A DNA stretch of 6,427 nucleotides, taken from positions 1 to 6,427 of the forward strand of contig CALGLY010000291.1 in assembly GCA_937959095.1 (NCBI GenBank), read 5' to 3'. This stretch comes from an uncultured Saprospiraceae bacterium (lineage in GTDB: Bacteria; Bacteroidota; Bacteroidia; Chitinophagales; Saprospiraceae). The translations under genes were made by a program, and so were the position numbers. Each line of letters opens with the position of its first letter. Within the stretch, counting starts at the first letter, position 1. The notes under the pieces were generated by a model, which saw only the letters and a list, made by a program, of their open reading frames with translations, had not been told where the DNA came from and searched no databases. This document shows, piece after piece, positions 1-6,427 of this stretch.

Positions 1-360
1 AAATTACACTTTAGTTCCCATAACATATTATAGTACTTTAAAATAAGTCTAACTTTAAGATATTATTTTGTGACAAACAAGATATAATTACTTCTTAAGG
101 TTAAACGGGATTATTTCACAACTTAAATCATGGGATTATGCTTGTTCTAGCTATTACTGTCGGAGCTTTTATTGTTGGTGGGAGTGTTGTTTTCTTTTCA
201 GATGGGATATTGAAAAGTAGCAGTTGGAGATAATCAACTCTACATTATTAAGACAACAACAAACTGCTTGAGTAAGTCGAACCAATTACTTTAGAATTAA
301 AACATACTGTTGGGGGAAACTGCTTGTAAAGCTTTAGTCTACTAACACACACAAACTAGA
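1..360. other. Left flank without a convincing gene
   Basis: This AT-rich stretch has frequent stops in all frames and no tRNA- or rRNA-like sequence that I can recognise. It holds one short possible coding frame (138-233) and a 10-bp direct repeat, AAACTGCTTG, at 261-270 and 317-326, which may be chance. It ends at a rightward-facing terminator hairpin. A weak near-match to the Bacteroidota -7 box (TTATTTTG, 63-70) has only a poor -33 partner (TTTA, 37-40). The region may be a short non-coding or small-peptide transcription unit, or simply the spacer after a gene lying to the left of the window. Confidence 0.5.
138..233 (+). CDS. Possible 31-residue single-span membrane peptide
   Basis: An ATG at 138 opens a 31-codon frame closed by TAA at 231-233. 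The product begins MLVLAITVGAFIVGGSVVFF, a plausible transmembrane helix rich in Val, Ile and Gly. It is followed by a short polar tail with Lys, three Ser, Trp and Arg, so the positive charge lies at the C-terminal side. No Shine-Dalgarno is visible, which is normal for Bacteroidota. The terminator at 361-400 faces the right way to end a transcript carrying it. I do not recognise the peptide and propose no function. A hydrophobic frame this short can easily arise by chance in T-rich DNA, or be a fragment of a decayed gene, so the call is tentative. Confidence 0.2.
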   Translation: MLVLAITVGAFIVGGSVVFFSDGILKSSSWR

Positions 361-400
361 ATGCCTCATTGAGCAAATTGCTCGGTGAGGCATTTCTTTT
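361..400 (+). terminator. Rho-independent terminator hairpin
   Basis: The arm ATGCCTCATTGAGC (361-374) pairs with GCTCGGTGAGGCAT (380-393): 14 pairs, all Watson-Crick except two adjacent T-G wobbles, closing a 5-base loop (AAATT) that could itself add two A-T pairs. It is followed by TTTCTTTT (393-400). The T-tract lies on the plus-strand side, so the best-supported use is to stop rightward transcription from the left flank. The structure is also 20 bp beyond the stop of the minus-strand transporter gene and could stop that transcript too, although the minus-strand exit (TCTAGTTTG) is a poorer T-tract. Confidence 0.8.
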
Positions 401-412
401 GGGCATATCAAT

Positions 413-1231
413 TTATTCCGAAGCCGCTGCTTTCATTTTCGTAGCGAGTTCTTCACCAAGATAATTATCAATGAGGTAATGTGCCAGATAAATAATTGGA
501 GTCATCAATACTGCTACTAAAAATTTATAACTATAGGCAACCAAACCAAGCGCCACCACCGTAGCAAAACTCCAACCTGCACCAAGATAGAATGCAATGA
601 AAAGCACCACGAAACTATCAATGAACTGAGAAACTAAGGTAGAACCTGTTGCTCGCAACCAGATATATTTTTCACCTGTCCATCGCTTTATCTGATGAAA
701 TACCATCACATCAACTACTTGCCCAATGAGGAAAGCCGTGAGCGAACCAACGATAATCCAAAGCCCTTGCCCAAATACAATTTGATAGGCATAGTTGAAA
801 TCGCCTACTTTCGCACGAGTAGCTTCTTGTTCGGTGGCACTCAAGTCATTGAGATGCGAAGTTGGCCAGAAGTCAGCCGGAGGGAGGCGAATCGCTAAGA
901 AATACGCTAAGAAAGAGTAGGCAATCAATACGACTGTTAGGTAGGACAAAAAACGTACTCCGCGCTGTCCGAAATATTCGTTGATGACATCAGTAAGTAC
1001 AAAAATAAGCGGCCACAGCAGCACACCTGCCGAGAGATTGAAGGCTAAATTGGATTGTCCGAAGAGTGAAAAATTGGAAGGTGTAGTTCCGAAGGTGCGC
1101 TCTAAGGAAAATATTTTCACTCCCATAAATTGGGAAATTATGGCATTGGTGATGAAAATACTTGCCAAAATCAAGAAAAGCAGCGTTGATTTGTTTTTAA
1201 CTACATTGACGTATTGCAAGGAGGATGTCAT
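413..1231 (-). CDS. yhhQ: Queuosine precursor transporter, YhhQ/VUT family
   Basis: This is an inner-membrane carrier of the YhhQ family (Vut_1, PF02592), whose characterised members import 7-deazaguanine precursors such as preQ0/preQ1 for queuosine modification of tRNA. The 272-residue product has about six hydrophobic segments (approximately 16-38, 64-80, 92-114, 152-176, 197-217 and 222-254). Family signatures are visible: an N-terminal helix containing TNAIISQFMGVKI (28-40), the block FVLTDVINEYFG (77-88), the polar-in-membrane GQVVD (170-174), and WLRATGSTLVSQFIDS (191-206). Length is normal for the family. The start at 1231 leaves a short polar leader before helix 1; no Shine-Dalgarno is seen. 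A partial -7 box (TACATTTT, minus strand, 1278-1271) lies about 40 bp upstream. The gene stands alone and diverges from the thioredoxin-fold gene, with no queuosine genes beside it. Family assignment is strong; the exact substrate is inferred. Confidence 0.92.
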   Translation of the reverse strand: MTSSLQYVNVVKNKSTLLFLILASIFITNAIISQFMGVKIFSLERTFGTTPSNFSLFGQSNLAFNLSAGVLLWPLIFVLTDVINEYFGQRGVRFLSYLTVVLIAYSFLAYFLAIRLPPADFWPTSHLNDLSATEQEATRAKVGDFNYAYQIVFGQGLWIIVGSLTAFLIGQVVDVMVFHQIKRWTGEKYIWLRATGSTLVSQFIDSFVVLFIAFYLGAGWSFATVVALGLVAYSYKFLVAVLMTPIIYLAHYLIDNYLGEELATKMKAAASE

Positions 1232-1300
1232 TGTGCTTATTTTTAGCGTTAAATGTAAGCTAATGTTTTGAAAATGTATTTAAGCTTGCTGAAATTGCGC

Positions 1301-1308
1301 TAATTTTG
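1301..1308 (+). promoter_or_regulatory. Candidate Bacteroidota -7 promoter box
   Basis: TAATTTTG matches the Bacteroidota primary-sigma -7 consensus TAnnTTTG at every defined base. Transcription would begin near 1315, about 33 bases before the ATG at 1348 of the thioredoxin-fold gene. No good TTTG -33 box sits at the usual spacing: TTTG at 1267-1270 is too far and TTG at 1286-1288 too near. If real, it would put the alternative TTG start at 1306 upstream of the mRNA start. Confidence 0.4.
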
Positions 1309-1347
1309 TCGAGAAGACTTAGCAAAATTGACATTCAATTAAAAAAT

Positions 1348-1914
1348 ATGAAATCCATACTACTTATTATATTGACACTGACACTCGGATTTACTGCCGC
1401 TGCTCAAGATAGTACACGACCTAAGGCGATTACACTAGATGGTGTAAACTATGACCTTACTCCCAAAATATATAATACAGTTTATCCATACAGCATAGAA
1501 TTAAAAAACGCTGAGGGCGAAATTGTCCCATCCTCAAAGGTGTTTTCTAAAGGGAAACGTCCTGTGGTATTGGTGTTTTGGCTAACAACTTGTGTGCCTT
1601 GCCAATATGAATTAAGAGCTTTGCACAAGAAATATGCCGAGTGGAAGGAAATAGCTGATTTTGATCTTTATGCAATTTCAATGGACTTTGAAAGACGGGA
1701 AGAAAGCGTCTATAGAAAAATAGAAAGTGCTGGCTGGAAGTGGGAAACCTACTATGACTATAAGCGGAATTTTATAGAGGTGATGCCAGGCAGACTAAAT
1801 GGAATGCCACAAACTTTTATCATTGATAAAGATGGCGAAATCGCATACCACAAACGCAAATATAAAATGGGTGACGAAGATGTATTATTTGAAAAGATAA
1901 TAGATTTGCAATAG
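1348..1914 (+). CDS. Exported TlpA-like thioredoxin-fold oxidoreductase
   Basis: The 188-residue protein is predicted to be exported and to act in thiol-disulfide exchange at the cell envelope, in the TlpA/ResA/AhpC-TSA-like group. Residues 1-19 form a signal peptide (MKSILLIILTLTLGFTAAA, then Gln 20). The redox motif is Cys82-Val-Pro-Cys85 after the strand VVLVFW, and the cis-proline loop is GMPQTFIID (Pro154). Residue 81 is Thr where many relatives have Trp. The ATG at 1348 is chosen because it directly begins the signal peptide; an in-frame TTG at 1306 would add a charged 14-residue leader and lies on the candidate promoter. The stop abuts the next ATG with no gap, so the two genes are probably co-transcribed. 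Partner and substrate are unknown; cytochrome c maturation or general periplasmic reduction are possible. Confidence 0.9.
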   Translation: MKSILLIILTLTLGFTAAAQDSTRPKAITLDGVNYDLTPKIYNTVYPYSIELKNAEGEIVPSSKVFSKGKRPVVLVFWLTTCVPCQYELRALHKKYAEWKEIADFDLYAISMDFERREESVYRKIESAGWKWETYYDYKRNFIEVMPGRLNGMPQTFIIDKDGEIAYHKRKYKMGDEDVLFEKIIDLQ

Positions 1915-2175
1915 ATGCTGTTATTTTATTTAGTTATAATAAATGGGTTTAGCTACGCGCTTATGTATATAGATAAGCGCGCAGCTAAGCTTGGTCGAAG
2001 ACGTATTCCCGAAATGACTTTTTATGGACTAGGTTTTTTCTTAGGTGCGTTGGGTTTAGTTTTAGGTAGTCAATCTTTTCGGCACAAAACGCAAAAACAG
2101 CCTTTCAAGAGTCTAATGCATCTTTTGCTTGTCTGCAATTTAGGGCTACTCTATTTTTGTGCAACTTATTTGTAG
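1915..2175 (+). CDS. DUF1294 small membrane protein
   Basis: The 86-residue protein belongs to the DUF1294 family (PF06961), whose function is unknown. Three hydrophobic segments are visible (about 3-18, 36-52 and 66-84). They are separated by the polar family signatures YIDKRAA (18-24), GRRRIPE (27-33), GALG (44-47) and FRHKTQK (55-61). Length is typical of the stand-alone form. The ATG follows the stop of the upstream thioredoxin-fold gene immediately, so translational coupling is likely and no separate promoter is expected. No hairpin with a T-tract follows the stop. The family call is firm; any role beyond an integral inner-membrane protein would be a guess. Confidence 0.9.
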   Translation: MLLFYLVIINGFSYALMYIDKRAAKLGRRRIPEMTFYGLGFFLGALGLVLGSQSFRHKTQKQPFKSLMHLLLVCNLGLLYFCATYL

Positions 2176-2409
2176 TAGATTCGTAAAAGGCACGTGTCGT
2201 TATTCCTACAAATATAAAACACAAACTCATGCTGCCCATATCACAATACAAATACGAGAAAACCGATTTCCCTCCCCTTTTTACTCATAGCACGCTTACC
2301 TTTATTTATCTCTAATTAATTATTGTTATAGACAATACAGAATACCTGTGTAATTGTAATCGTTACTAATCAATTGAATTGCTGTTTTACCAAATCTATA
2401 TTCCATAGT
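2176..2409. other. Intergenic region before the surface-protein gene
   Basis: This is 234 bp of AT-rich DNA with no supported gene and no clear terminator for the upstream pair. The leader of the surface gene should lie here, but I find no full TAnnTTTG box; TACCTTTA (2297-2304) is the closest. Small dyads occur at GTAATCGTTAC (2356-2366) and CAATTGAATTG (2371-2381), possibly regulatory but too short to call. A 28-codon frame at 2229-2315 looks like chance. Confidence 0.5.
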
Positions 2410-5400
2410 ATGAATAATATCTACCGATTTATAGTATATACAATTCTTCTTTTTTCTTTCTTCCCAATGTCCGCTCAAACGGGAATACTTGACGGTATTA
2501 TCAATGAGTATACTGTCATCACAGCAGTAGAGCAATGTGATGGAGTGATACAAGTGGAGAACCCTACCAATTTTAATGTTGGTGATAAAGTGTTAATCAT
2601 TCAGATGCAAGGCACAACCATGAATGAGACCAACACAGCGGTCTTTGGTACATTAGATGAAGCCGATGACATCAATGGTACAGGCTTATATGAAACCAAT
2701 GAAATTATTGCTAAAAGTAGCACTACGATTACACTACGCTTTGCTCTATTGAATAATTATGATCCCGAGGGAGGTTTGCAATTGGTCTCTATACCAGTCT
2801 ACGAGAATGCTGCAGTAGGTGTCAATGCAACAGTAACAGCGAAAGCATGGGACGGCGAAACAGGCGGCATCATTGCCCTAGAAGTAACAGGCGAATTGAT
2901 TGTAGATGGCACAATAGATGCAAGTGGCAGTGGTTTTCGAGGTGGAAAAGCAAATAATATCCAAATAGATAGCTGTGCATCGGTAGCTTTTTTAGGGCCT
3001 ATTTCAAGTTATTATTCTGGTTTAGATAATTGGCGTGGTGCAGAAAAAGGCGAAGGTATTGCCCGCTATGTAGAAGGCAAAGAGGCAGGCCGTGGCGCAC
3101 AAATCAATGGCGGCGGTGGTGCAAATACCCATCAAGCAGGCGGTGGCGGTGGCGCACATCACACACTAGGCGGCAGTGGTGGGGAATTGGAGTCACTAGG
3201 CGCGTGCAAGGGCGGATTTCCAGGAATTGGCGGTTTCAATCTACTCGATGTCTCAGAACGCATTTTTCTAGGCGGCGGCGGCGGTGGCGGTCATGGACTT
3301 AGTGACGCAACCAATGGCGGTAATGGCGGTGGCATCATTATGATTACGGCAAACCGTATAGGCGGAGATGGCACGATTACGGCAAGAGGCGCAGACGCAG
3401 CTATGGCTTCCCAAGAAGGCGCAGGTGGTGGCGGTGCAGGAGGCACTATTTTGCTTGATTTGGCAAATACTTTGCCAAATGGCGGGCTAGAACTCAATGT
3501 GCGCGGTGGCGCAGGAGGAAATACCGATAGTGCAGATGACCCACGTTGCTTCGGGCCAGGTGGTGGCGGTAGTGGTGGTCGTATTTATACTACCCTAGGT
3601 ACTAATTTGAGTGCTACAAGAGGTGGTGGTGAAGTAGGACGCGTACAAAACTCAATAAGTGCTTGCAATGGTACATCCAATTTTGCAACAGCTGGTGGAC
3701 CAGGTGTTGTGAAGATTTTTCAAGGTTTGCGCCAAAGTAATATTGCGCTTTCTGGTGGACCAACGATTGCTACTTGTGGCGAAACAACAGGCTCTTCCGT
3801 GCAATTTTTCATTGGTGATATTGGCGTAGATTATTATGAATATTATACCTACATAAATAATGGTATACCCTCCGAAATAGATACCACAACAGCTAATTTA
3901 ATAGAGATAGATGGCTTGAACTCTACAGACGAAGTCGCTTTAGTGATTTATGGTATTGGTGGTTTATGTAGCACGGCAGCCGATACCGTAATCTGTACAC
4001 CCAACGATTGTTCGGGCATTTTCCTAGAAGCAACCACTAATATTCAATCGGTTTATTGCTTAGACACTTTTCCGCGTCCGCTAACGGCTGATCCAGAAGG
4101 CGGTGTCTTTGTTGGGCCAGGTGTAACTACAGAAGGAACATTTACACCGACTACAGCAGGCTTAGGCGAGCATGAACTCTTCTATCAATATACCGATGAA
4201 AATGGCTGTTTACGTCTCGATATGTACACGACCCAAGTAATAGATAGACCCGAACCACCACAAATTATATGTAGCAATGCCGATGAAGGCGTAGTCGAAT
4301 TTACTTGGACACATGGCACTTCCGAGTTATTTAGAGTAATTTCTACAGTGAATGGTCTGTTACTGACCTTGCCTAGCATTGTGAGTGAAAAGGAATTTAG
4401 ACAAGAAAATTTATCATCAGGAGATATAGTAGAGATTCGAGTAGTAGCCCTCAATTCGGAATGTGGCGATAGCGAAGAAGCCGTTGCTTCTTGTATTGCA
4501 CAAGCCTGCACAGATGTGACGGTGAGCATAACACCACCTAGCATAACTTCCTTTTGCAATGAAGACGCGGCTATTCAGTTAATGGCAACTCCAAGTGGCG
4601 GTATGTTCCTAGGTGAAGGGGTGGATGCTACAGGACTATTTGACCCTGCCAATGTAGTAGTACCTGCGGATAGTAGCGCCATTCAATCAGAAATAATATA
4701 CAGCTACATAGAAACAGATGGTTGCCCTCCATCTTTAGATACCATAAGCGTAGAGGTACTTTCTCGACCTGCGCCACCTATCATTCAGTGCGGAAATAGC
4801 ACAAGCAATAGCGTAGAGTTTGAATTTATACAGCCTTTGACTAATGAGTTTATAGTAAATTATAGTATTAATAATGCCCCGTTTCTAACGGAAAGTTTTA
4901 CAGGAAACACCTTTACTATCAATGATTTAGAAGCAGATGATATCGTGAATATTTCCGTAGAGGCGGTAAGTACGAATCGTTGCGGAAATAGCGAACTAGC
5001 CGATGCAGAATGTTTCGCTAACCCTTGCCCTGTGATAGAACCGATGATAAGCGGCTTAGAGACTTCCTATTGTACAGGCGATGAAGCTGTCCAGCTTTCG
5101 GCGACTCCTATTGGTGGTATTTTCAGGGGCGAAGGTGTTAATAATACAGGTCTTTTCACCCCTAGCGAAGCTAATTTAGGAACAAATGTCCTTATCTATT
5201 CCTTTATGAATGACGAAGGCTGTAGCTATGGCGACACCCTGATCGTAGAAGTGTCCGCTCCTTTGGAAACACCTGTTTTGAGTTGCAATAGTACTATCAA
5301 TACAGCTACTTTTTCTTGGATACAAGAAGCTGCTTCGGCTTTTGAGTATACGATTAGTATCAATTCTGCACCGCCGTCTTTCGCGCAAGTTACTAATGAT

Positions 5401-5985
5401 ACGAGCCTTACGATTCCTGGCTTAAGTTCGGGTGATGTCGTTGAATTTAGTATTCGTGCTACTGGCGGAAATCTATGCGGAGATAGTGAAATAGTATCTA
5501 CTATTTGTCAAACAACCGTCTGTACTATTGAACCACCGACGATACTAAACCTAAGCGATGTCTATTGCACGAGTGATGCAAATGTATTGCTGCAAGCCAC
5601 TCCCGAAGGCGGGCAATTTTTGCTGAATGATGTTACGCCTATCGAGGTCTTTGCACCGAATACATTAGATGCAGGTTTTTATCTATTAAGTTATTCTGTT
5701 ACCGATCAGTTTGGTTGTGAGCAGGTACAAAGTGCTACGGTGGAAATTGTAGATGTGCCTGAAATGCCTGTTATCAGTTGCGGCGATTCCACAGAAGATG
5801 CCGTTACCTTCCTTTTTGATAATCCAGATAATGACTTTTTCATTTATACCTTAGCCGTAAATGGCGAAACCGTCGTATTGGATACTACGGATTTGGATGC
5901 TATTAATTTTGGAGGTTTAAGTATGCTTGATTCGGTCGAAATATCTATAGCGTCGCTTGCTATTTTTGAATGCTCCAATGTATAA
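2410..5985 (+). CDS. Secreted glycine-rich, Ig/FN3-like repeat surface protein, ended by an in-frame TAA
   Basis: The 1191-residue product is probably a secreted or surface adhesin-type protein. Residues 1-22 form a signal peptide ending SA before Gln 23; the ATG at 2410 is chosen for this reason over an in-frame TTG at 2374. Residues about 30-140 form a module with the recognisable stretch VGDKVLIIQMQGTT, seen at the start of many large Bacteroidota surface proteins. Residues about 150-437 are extremely glycine-rich, with runs such as a Gly7, alternating with beta-strand-like segments. From about 448 on, the protein is a series of Cys-containing repeats: one FN3-like unit, then Ig-like plus FN3-like pairs of about 165 residues starting near 548, 714, 886 and 1051. 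Composition is acidic and poor in Lys, as in secreted proteins. There is no C-terminal sorting domain; the frame stops at 5983 inside an FN3-like unit although the coding pattern continues beyond. The ligand is unknown. Confidence 0.85.
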   Translation: MNNIYRFIVYTILLFSFFPMSAQTGILDGIINEYTVITAVEQCDGVIQVENPTNFNVGDKVLIIQMQGTTMNETNTAVFGTLDEADDINGTGLYETNEIIAKSSTTITLRFALLNNYDPEGGLQLVSIPVYENAAVGVNATVTAKAWDGETGGIIALEVTGELIVDGTIDASGSGFRGGKANNIQIDSCASVAFLGPISSYYSGLDNWRGAEKGEGIARYVEGKEAGRGAQINGGGGANTHQAGGGGGAHHTLGGSGGELESLGACKGGFPGIGGFNLLDVSERIFLGGGGGGGHGLSDATNGGNGGGIIMITANRIGGDGTITARGADAAMASQEGAGGGGAGGTILLDLANTLPNGGLELNVRGGAGGNTDSADDPRCFGPGGGGSGGRIYTTLGTNLSATRGGGEVGRVQNSISACNGTSNFATAGGPGVVKIFQGLRQSNIALSGGPTIATCGETTGSSVQFFIGDIGVDYYEYYTYINNGIPSEIDTTTANLIEIDGLNSTDEVALVIYGIGGLCSTAADTVICTPNDCSGIFLEATTNIQSVYCLDTFPRPLTADPEGGVFVGPGVTTEGTFTPTTAGLGEHELFYQYTDENGCLRLDMYTTQVIDRPEPPQIICSNADEGVVEFTWTHGTSELFRVISTVNGLLLTLPSIVSEKEFRQENLSSGDIVEIRVVALNSECGDSEEAVASCIAQACTDVTVSITPPSITSFCNEDAAIQLMATPSGGMFLGEGVDATGLFDPANVVVPADSSAIQSEIIYSYIETDGCPPSLDTISVEVLSRPAPPIIQCGNSTSNSVEFEFIQPLTNEFIVNYSINNAPFLTESFTGNTFTINDLEADDIVNISVEAVSTNRCGNSELADAECFANPCPVIEPMISGLETSYCTGDEAVQLSATPIGGIFRGEGVNNTGLFTPSEANLGTNVLIYSFMNDEGCSYGDTLIVEVSAPLETPVLSCNSTINTATFSWIQEAASAFEYTISINSAPPSFAQVTNDTSLTIPGLSSGDVVEFSIRATGGNLCGDSEIVSTICQTTVCTIEPPTILNLSDVYCTSDANVLLQATPEGGQFLLNDVTPIEVFAPNTLDAGFYLLSYSVTDQFGCEQVQSATVEIVDVPEMPVISCGDSTEDAVTFLFDNPDNDFFIYTLAVNGETVVLDTTDLDAINFGGLSMLDSVEISIASLAIFECSNV
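2857..3725 (+). repeat. Glycine-rich repeat module within the surface protein
   Basis: GGC/GGT-rich DNA encodes about 290 residues made of short Gly tracts (for example seven Gly in a row encoded from about 3271) separated by hydrophobic strands such as GGIIALEVTGELIVDG, GGGIIMITANRIGGDG and GGTILLDLANTLPNGG. The alternation suggests a repetitive beta fold, perhaps a beta-helix or poly-Gly layered structure; this is inference. The GGCGGTGGC units are prone to slippage and recombination. The high local GC reflects glycine codons and is not by itself evidence of transfer. Confidence 0.75.
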
Positions 5986-6309
5986 CAAACAACACAAGTC
6001 TGCTATCCAAGTTTATGTACCAATACGGATGCCTTAATCAATCTCGAACCGTTTTATTGCTATGATAGCATGAGTGTACAGATATTTGCAGAACCTTCCG
6101 GAGGGATTTTTATTGGAAATGGAATCACGCAAGATGGCACCTTCACACCGAGTGATGTGGTAGAAGGTCCAACCACGATTACTTATCGCTTCTTAGATGC
6201 CAGCGGCTGTGAGCAGATAGACACCGTGATGACAGAAGTAATCGCATTGCCTATTGCTCCTATTTTGGACTGTTCCAATCTGACGAAGTCTTCTGCCTCT
6301 TTTGTTTGG
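3751..6309 (+). repeat. Tandem Ig-like/FN3-like protein repeats, about 165 codons per unit
   Basis: After a lone FN3-like unit (3751-4017), composite units start at the 'aromatic-Cys' position at 4051, 4549, 5065, 5560 and 6052, giving periods of 166, 172, 165 and 164 codons. The first half has the pattern YC..., L.ATP.GG.F.G.GV, G.F.P, GC..., then P..P.I.C. The second half has a hydrophobic strand with Trp or Phe, a strand ending in N, GL..GD.VE, and CG.SE...C...C. The conserved Cys could form disulfides. Units have diverged at DNA level, so they are not recent duplications. The fifth unit lies beyond the TAA at 5983 and is cut short after 6309. Confidence 0.85.
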
Positions 6310-6321
6310 TACAGTCAGTAG
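5986..6321 (+). pseudogene. In-frame continuation of the surface protein after the TAA (fifth repeat)
   Basis: Directly after the stop at 5983-5985 the same frame stays open for 111 codons to TAG at 6319-6321. It encodes the end of the fourth unit (Cys-rich TTQVCYPSLCTN, matching the C...C spacing after earlier FN3-like units) and the Ig-like half of a fifth unit (FYCYDS, AEPSGGIFIGNGIT, GTFTPSD, SGCEQID, PILDCSN), then the first strand SASFVW of the next FN3-like half. An ATG at 6070 lies inside the domain and gives no signal peptide or intact fold, so this is unlikely to be a separate gene. It reads as the disconnected part of the same gene, or intact coding sequence if the TAA is an error. 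Confidence 0.75.
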
Positions 6322-6427
6322 TACTGTAGTAGGCCGCGGTTTGGTGGTGCCTTGCATCGGTACAAAAATACAAGGGGGTGTAGTATGCTCTGATTGACCT
6401 TTCCATGGACACATGGTTTACTGATAT
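6310..6427. other. Anomalous tail where repeat similarity stops
   Basis: After TGG at 6307-6309 the expected FN3-like sequence is absent in all three plus frames. In the surface-protein frame there are stops at 6319 and 6391. The junction has a small inverted repeat, TACAGT (6310-6315) with ACTGTA (6323-6328). In the same frame the codons at 6400-6414 then read F-P-W-T-H-G, matching F-T-W-T-H-G at 4300-4317, where an FN3-like unit begins. A small insertion of about 99 bp, a rearrangement, or poor-quality sequence at a contig edge would all fit. No transposase fragment is recognisable on either strand. Confidence 0.4.

Noticed and set aside
271..290. tRNA-like TTCGAC on the minus strand (within GGTTCGACTTAC)
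   Set aside because: No acceptor stem, anticodon arm or D-arm can be placed around it.
261..326. 10-bp direct repeat AAACTGCTTG (261-270 and 317-326), considered as a target-site duplication or regulatory iteron
   Set aside because: Only two copies, with no inverted repeats or element between them; a match of this length in a low-complexity region can be chance.
2229..2315. 28-codon plus-strand frame before the surface gene
   Set aside because: It is short, with unremarkable composition and no family resemblance; expected by chance in this AT-rich spacer.
2857..3725. High-GC block, considered as horizontally acquired DNA
   Set aside because: The GC rise is explained by glycine codons within one continuous gene; the flanking codons of the same gene look ordinary.
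6070..6321. Separate 83-codon gene starting at ATG 6070
   Set aside because: The frame begins inside a repeat domain, directly after its aromatic-Cys start, and continues the upstream protein frame. It has no signal peptide and is better read as the disconnected part of the surface gene.
6193..6414. Minus-strand frame at the right end, considered as a transposase or other gene fragment
   Set aside because: Most of it is antisense to the fifth repeat. The remainder shows no recognisable motif, and composition gives no support.

Overview
The window looks like chromosomal DNA of a member of the Bacteroidota, most plausibly a marine or aquatic Saprospiria- or Chitinophagia-like bacterium. The sequence is AT-leaning. 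Gene starts lack a Shine-Dalgarno sequence. One clear match to the Bacteroidota -7 promoter motif (TAnnTTTG) lies upstream of a gene. The largest gene is a secreted protein built from a glycine-rich module plus Cys-containing Ig/FN3-like repeats, a layout familiar from giant surface proteins of gliding, T9SS-bearing bacteria. The phylum call is an inference from protein style; no marker gene or rRNA is present.

Layout. Bases 1-360 hold no convincing gene. There is one possible 31-codon membrane peptide (138-233), and the region ends in a strong hairpin terminator at 361-400 whose T-tract faces rightward. A queuosine-precursor transporter gene of the YhhQ family lies on the minus strand (413-1231). 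Diverging from it on the plus strand is a two-gene unit: an exported TlpA-like thioredoxin-fold protein (1348-1914) followed with no gap by a small DUF1294 membrane protein (1915-2175). After about 230 bp without a recognisable gene comes the repeat-rich surface protein (2410-5985).

The most notable point is the 3' end of the surface gene. The frame is closed by a single TAA at 5983, but the same frame continues past it for 111 codons and encodes a fifth copy of the ~165-residue repeat at exactly the expected spacing. A second stop follows at 6319, where repeat similarity ends abruptly. About 30 codons later a short motif typical of the same repeat (F-x-W-T-H-G) reappears in the same frame. 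This is best explained as a recently broken gene, possibly with a small insertion, or as assembly/sequencing error near a contig end. No C-terminal secretion or sorting domain is visible before the window ends.

The genes do not form one pathway. The transporter salvages precursors for tRNA modification, the thioredoxin/DUF1294 pair acts at the cell envelope, and the large protein is probably an adhesin or surface-layer type product. I see no CRISPR array, tRNA, rRNA, integrase or identifiable transposase.
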